Positions 7,576 to 10,106 of a DNA stretch of 10,106 nt are shown here, piece after piece (the stretch's first letter is position 1; the number at the start of each line of letters is the position of its first letter). The notes under the pieces were generated by a model. That model saw nothing but the letters and a program-made list of their open reading frames with translations. It made no database searches and was not told the DNA's origin. A program made the position numbers and the translations under genes. The DNA is from DATLZB01 sp035574175 (GTDB lineage Bacteria > Pseudomonadota > Alphaproteobacteria > Rhizobiales > Hyphomicrobiaceae): the NCBI GenBank assembly GCA_035574175.1, contig DATLZB010000192.1:1-10106 (forward strand), in the 5' to 3' direction.

Positions 7576-7595
7576 CTCACAACATATTGTGTGAG
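7576..7595. promoter_or_regulatory. Imperfect palindrome upstream of ku, possible operator
   Basis: CTCACA (7576-7581) and TGTGAG (7590-7595) are perfect inverted arms around an eight-base AT-rich centre, itself nearly symmetric; only two base pairs of the 20-base element break the symmetry. An alternative pairing is CACAA/TTGTG around CATA. It ends 29 bases before the ku ATG. A weak sigma70-like pair, TTGCAT (7561-7566) and TATTGT (7585-7590) with an 18-base spacer, overlaps it, so a protein bound here could control ku separately from ligD. This is inference from shape and position. Confidence 0.35.
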
Positions 7596-7624
7596 TTCCC
7601 CGCTGCGTCCACAAGGTCTGCGTC

Positions 7625-8461
7625 ATGCCCCGTGCCCCCCGTGCCTACTGGAAGGGCTTTCTGCGTCTGAGCCTCGTCTCCATCGGAGTCCAGATCTACA
7701 ATGCTGTTGAGTCCAAGGCGGAAATTTCGTTCCGCCAGATCCACAAGCCTTCCGGTCGGCGTGTGAATTATGAAAAGGTGGTGCAGGGTATCGGCAAGGT
7801 CGAGAACGCCGACATTGCCAAGGGCTACGAGGTCGACGCAGACACCTACGTGCTGCTCGAGCCGGAAGAGATCGACGCCATCAAGCTTGAGAGCAAGCGC
7901 ACCATTGACCTTGTGCAGTTCGTCGACGCCAAGGAGATCGACTACCGCTATTTCGAGCGGCCTTACTTCATAGTACCGGCGGACGAGATGGCCGCCGAAG
8001 GCTACGTCGTCATCCGCGAGGCGCTGCGGCGCACGGGCAAGGTCGGGCTGGCACAGGTCACCATTGGCGGTCGCGAATGGCTGGTCGCGGTCGCGCCGCT
8101 GGAAGACGGACTTGTGATGGAGCTGTTGCGCTACGCCGAAGAATTGCGCGATCCCGCCGACTATTTCGACGAGGTGCCATCGGCCAAGCCCGACAAGGAG
8201 ATGGTCGAGCTCGCGGTCCAGCTCATCGAAAAGAAGTCGGCCCGCTTCGATCCGGGCAAGTTCCAGGATCACTACGCCACGGCGCTGCGCGAGCTGGTGC
8301 AGGACAAGCTCAAGGGACGCAAGATCGTTGCCCCCCGTGAAGAGGCGCGCCCGACAGGCACCAACGTTGTCGATCTCATGGAAGCACTAAAGCGGAGCGT
8401 GCGCCAATCGGGGCCTGCCGCCAAGGCCAAGTCGGCACGTGGCGGCAAGAAACGGGCGTAA
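7625..8461 (+). CDS. ku: Non-homologous end-joining protein Ku
   Basis: A complete 278-residue bacterial Ku, of usual length. It forms a homodimeric ring that threads onto double-strand DNA ends and recruits LigD. Family hallmarks run through the core (about 8-190): YWKGFLRLSLVSIGVQIYNA at the start, YEVDADTYVLLEPEEIDAI, then RTIDLVQFVDAKEIDYRYF, then ERPYFIVPAD, and FDEVP at 181-185. The following helical segment (about 190-235, FDPGKFQDHYATALRELV and DKLKGRKI) matches the minimal C-terminal region that contacts LigD. The last 20 residues are Lys/Arg/Ala-rich (KAKSARGGKKRA), as in Ku proteins whose basic tail helps DNA binding. ATG 7625 has AAGG 8 bases upstream. The gene follows ligD on the same strand; the 114-base gap holds a palindrome and may carry its own promoter. 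Confidence 0.97.
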   Translation: MPRAPRAYWKGFLRLSLVSIGVQIYNAVESKAEISFRQIHKPSGRRVNYEKVVQGIGKVENADIAKGYEVDADTYVLLEPEEIDAIKLESKRTIDLVQFVDAKEIDYRYFERPYFIVPADEMAAEGYVVIREALRRTGKVGLAQVTIGGREWLVAVAPLEDGLVMELLRYAEELRDPADYFDEVPSAKPDKEMVELAVQLIEKKSARFDPGKFQDHYATALRELVQDKLKGRKIVAPREEARPTGTNVVDLMEALKRSVRQSGPAAKAKSARGGKKRA

Positions 8462-8568
8462 CCTCACCGCATCGAGCCGCCGTCAAGCTCAGCACAAGTC
8501 CTTTTGAGACCGCTCGTGGGTAGTTTGCCGGTTCCGCCGACATTGACCGCTCGCAGCAAGGTCATATA

Positions 8569-8594
8569 GACCGGCACGGCAAGCGCGTGCGGTC
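8569..8594. terminator. Bulged hairpin between convergent ku and DUF2277 genes
   Basis: GACCG (8569-8573) pairs with CGGTC (8590-8594), and after one bulged G, CACG (8575-8578) pairs with CGTG (8586-8589), leaving a seven-base loop. The rest of this 131-base convergent gap has no gene. The stem overlaps the DUF2277 stop codon (8593-8595). A wider inverted pair, TGACCGC (8544-8550) and GCGGTCA (8589-8595), competes for the same right arm. A symmetric stem suits a bidirectional terminator, but neither strand shows a T-run after it, so termination is only a possibility. Confidence 0.3.
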
Positions 8595-8874
8595 AGGTGC
8601 GGACAGCTCGCCCATACCGCGCGGCCGAGCGCAGGTTCGCCTTCGCTGCCTCGGTGGCCCGATCGCGGGCCGGCGCTGCCGTCACAAGTGAATCGATGAG
8701 CCGGCGCGCCACCTCCGCCACCTCGTCGACTGCGGTGTTGAACGCTGCCTCGTTCGCCTTGGAGGGCCTCGCAAATCCGCTCAGTTTGCGCACGAATTGA
8801 AGCGAGGCGGCGCGGACCTCCTCGTCGGTCGCCGGCGGCTGGAAATTGAACAGGGTTCTGATGTTCCTGCACAT
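8593..8874 (-). CDS. DUF2277 family protein
   Basis: A 93-residue protein matching the small, uncharacterised DUF2277 family: MCRNIRTLFNFQPPATDEE at the start, then LQFVRKLSGFARPSKANEAA, then VAEVARRLIDSLVTAAP. Length is typical and the whole chain is mostly helical, with no signal peptide or membrane segment. The start at 8874 is chosen because the family begins with MCRNI; a G-rich GGGGTG stretch precedes it on the minus strand. A TTG at 8916 that would overlap the upstream stop is not supported by the family. It lies 38 bases after the RraA-like gene on the same strand and is probably co-transcribed with it. The function of the family is unknown to me. Confidence 0.9.
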   Translation of the reverse strand: MCRNIRTLFNFQPPATDEEVRAASLQFVRKLSGFARPSKANEAAFNTAVDEVAEVARRLIDSLVTAAPARDRATEAAKANLRSAARYGRAVRT

Positions 8875-8912
8875 GCGGACACCCCACACGGTTTGCGGAT
8901 TGTGCACGGACC

Positions 8913-9605
8913 TCAACCGCGGATCGCGGCCTTGATCGTCTCGACGCTCGCGCCGGGCGCCCGCGCTGCCTCGATGATGCGGGCCTCCTGCCGGGCAAGC
9001 TTCTCTGCCGCAGCCTGCATGGCCTCGATTCTGTCGGCCGGCACCACCACCGCCCCGTGCCGGTCGGCATGTATCAGGTCGCCGCTCCTTACCGTCATGC
9101 CGTGCACGTTCACATCGATGCCGAACTCGACCACGTGCACGAATGCGTGCGAGGGAGAGATGGACCCTGCCAGCATCTGAAAGCCCGGTGCGATGGCCGG
9201 GATATCGCGGACCGAACCGCTCGTCACCACGCCGAGTGCGCCCAGTGCCTTGTGCACGTTCGACTGCACCTCTCCCCAGAAGGCGCCGTAGCCCGGCGGA
9301 TCGTCCAGATCCTCCATGACCATGACAGCCGGGCGCGGGGCGGAGGCCACGTAGTCGAGATAGTCAAGCCGCTTCCGCATATATCCGGCATCGCCCATGG
9401 TGAAGGGGTCTTTGGCCCTGATGGTCACTGTCTTGGCGTACCCGACGATGGGTGGCAGGTCGGGAAACGGGCAGTGAAGGTGCTTGACCGTGTAGCCCGA
9501 CCCGCGCCGCTCCGGCGCCACCATTTCGATCAGGTTGCACACAGTTGGAGTATCGATCGACTGCAAGAATTCGACGTGGCTCTCCTGCGGACTGCGCTCC
9601 CTCAT
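8913..9605 (-). CDS. RraA family protein (HMG/CHA aldolase-like fold)
   Basis: A 230-residue protein of the RraA-like family, which includes the RNase E inhibitor RraA and metal-dependent class II aldolases/oxaloacetate decarboxylases acting on 4-hydroxy-4-methyl-2-oxoglutarate-type substrates. The core is clear: VMVMEDLDDPP (95-104), AFWGEVQSNVHKALGALGVV (108-127), SGSVRDIPAI (129-138) with Arg133-Asp134 at the expected substrate/metal site, then FGIDVNVHGMTVRSGDLIHA and DRHGAVVVPADRI. At 230 residues it is longer than RraA proper (about 160), which with the retained Arg-Asp pair favours an aldolase or decarboxylase-like enzyme over RNase E regulation (inference). ATG 9605 is chosen over GTG 9611 because GAGGAG is 9 bases upstream of the ATG and only 3 from the GTG. 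The gene lies between a metal/heme transporter ATPase gene and a DUF2277 gene; neither reveals its substrate. Confidence 0.9.
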   Translation of the reverse strand: MRERSPQESHVEFLQSIDTPTVCNLIEMVAPERRGSGYTVKHLHCPFPDLPPIVGYAKTVTIRAKDPFTMGDAGYMRKRLDYLDYVASAPRPAVMVMEDLDDPPGYGAFWGEVQSNVHKALGALGVVTSGSVRDIPAIAPGFQMLAGSISPSHAFVHVVEFGIDVNVHGMTVRSGDLIHADRHGAVVVPADRIEAMQAAAEKLARQEARIIEAARAPGASVETIKAAIRG

Positions 9606-9614
9606 TTTCACGTG

Positions 9615-9620
9615 CTCCTC
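9615..9620 (-). promoter_or_regulatory. Ribosome binding site of the RraA-like gene
   Basis: GAGGAG on the minus strand, 9 bases before ATG 9605. This strong site decides the start against the GTG at 9611. Confidence 0.55.
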
Positions 9621-9725
9621 GCCGCCAAATGGCCAGCGCCGTTATTGCCATGGCGCCCTGCGCAATCCTTCAGGAAACGCACCGCCAGCGCAACCGGTTT
9701 GCAGAAGGTGCCGGACTCCCAGGTC

Positions 9726-10106
9726 TCAATTGACCCACGATGCGGGAGGCGATGAGACGAACGGCGGCAGCACCAGCGGCCTCGCCGCGTCGGCCGAGGC
9801 CACCACCGAAATGCGGCAGTCGTAGGCGGCGGAAAGCACATCCTCCCTCAGAACCTCCGCGGGTGGGCCGCTCGCCGCCATCCGGCCGCGTTTCAACAGC
9901 AAAATCCGATCGGCGACCGCCGAGGCCAGATTGAGATCGTGCAACACCACGAGCACGGCCAATCCGAGCGCGGACTGCCTTCGGATCGCACCCAGCACGC
10001 GTACTTGATGCGCCGGGTCGAGACTGGCGGTGGGCTCGTCCAGCAACAGGCAGCGGGTCTTGCCGGCAAGTCGCGGAGAGGTCGCAAGCTGGCAGAGGGC
10101 GCGGGC
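9726..10106 (-). CDS. ABC transporter ATPase, HmuV-like (heme/siderophore/B12 import), C-terminal part
   Basis: The final 126 residues of an ABC ATPase that runs off the right edge; the frame stays open to base 10106 and stops at 9726-9728. The first visible residues, ARALCQLA, follow where the LSGGE signature would be. Walker B is CLLLDEP (Asp23, catalytic Glu24), the D-loop is SLDP (28-31), and the switch histidine is His56 in VVLHDLNLASAVADR. The tail (LLKRGRMAASGPPAEVLREDVLSAAYDCRISV, ending RPLVLPPF) is the pattern of FecCD-type importer ATPases, and DEPTASLDPAHQ with the terminal VLP fits HmuV, the hemin importer ATPase, best. FhuC/FepC or BtuD-type partners cannot be excluded without the rest of the operon. 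Walker A and the signature lie outside the window. Its start and the permease genes would be expected further right. Confidence 0.88.
   Translation of the reverse strand, partial: ARALCQLATSPRLAGKTRCLLLDEPTASLDPAHQVRVLGAIRRQSALGLAVLVVLHDLNLASAVADRILLLKRGRMAASGPPAEVLREDVLSAAYDCRISVVASADAARPLVLPPFVSSPPASWVN

Noticed and set aside
7577..8272. Minus-strand open frame of 231 codons opposite ku
   Set aside because: Its protein mirrors the ku codons, has no recognisable motif, and ku itself is unambiguous.
8593..8916. Longer DUF2277 form from TTG 8916, overlapping the upstream stop as TTGA
   Set aside because: It adds 14 residues before the MCRNI that starts family members, and TTG is a weak start.
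9057..9755. Plus-strand open frame of 232 codons opposite the RraA-like gene
   Set aside because: His/Arg-rich antisense reading of a recognised gene, without start-site support or domain.
1..10106. Mobile element, CRISPR array, tRNA or phage-defence system
   Set aside because: No transposase or integrase, no regularly spaced repeats, no tRNA-like cloverleaf and no defence-type genes were seen; base composition looks even throughout.

Overview
This window looks like ordinary chromosomal DNA from a high-GC alphaproteobacterium. A Hyphomicrobiales/Rhizobiales member is most likely, judging by codon bias, the PE-LIG-POL LigD with a separate ku gene, the double YkuD-like protein and the SUMF1 family type. 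The lineage is inferred from protein character, not from a marker gene. There is no rRNA, tRNA, CRISPR array, transposase or phage gene. Coding density is high and no gene-free gap exceeds about 135 bases.

Layout. Positions 1-1200 (+) hold the 3' end of an IlvD/Edd-family dehydratase, followed 3 bases later by a complete D-2-hydroxyacid dehydrogenase; together they look like part of a sugar-acid or hydroxyacid catabolic operon. A GNAT acetyltransferase (1216-1971, -) converges on them. Divergent from it is a plus-strand run of four genes: an exported SUMF1/FGE-fold protein (2091-2975), an exported L,D-transpeptidase with a long Ala/Glu-rich coiled coil and a decayed second YkuD-like domain (3035-4675), the multidomain DNA ligase LigD (4778-7510) and Ku (7625-8461). 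LigD and Ku form the complete two-component bacterial non-homologous end-joining system: Ku binds the DNA ends and recruits LigD, whose 3'-phosphoesterase, polymerase/primase and ligase domains process, fill and seal the break.

The right end is on the minus strand, converging on ku. From the right edge it reads: the C-terminal half of an ABC-transporter ATPase resembling HmuV (heme/siderophore/cobalamin import), an RraA-like (HMG/CHA aldolase-fold) protein, and a small DUF2277 protein. The last two are probably co-transcribed.

The genes are recognisable families and I see no clear evidence of an undescribed system. The points most worth a second look are the degenerate second transpeptidase-like domain, the SUMF1 protein lacking both catalytic cysteines of true formylglycine-generating enzymes, the imperfect palindrome just upstream of ku, and small RNA-hairpin candidates flanking ku.
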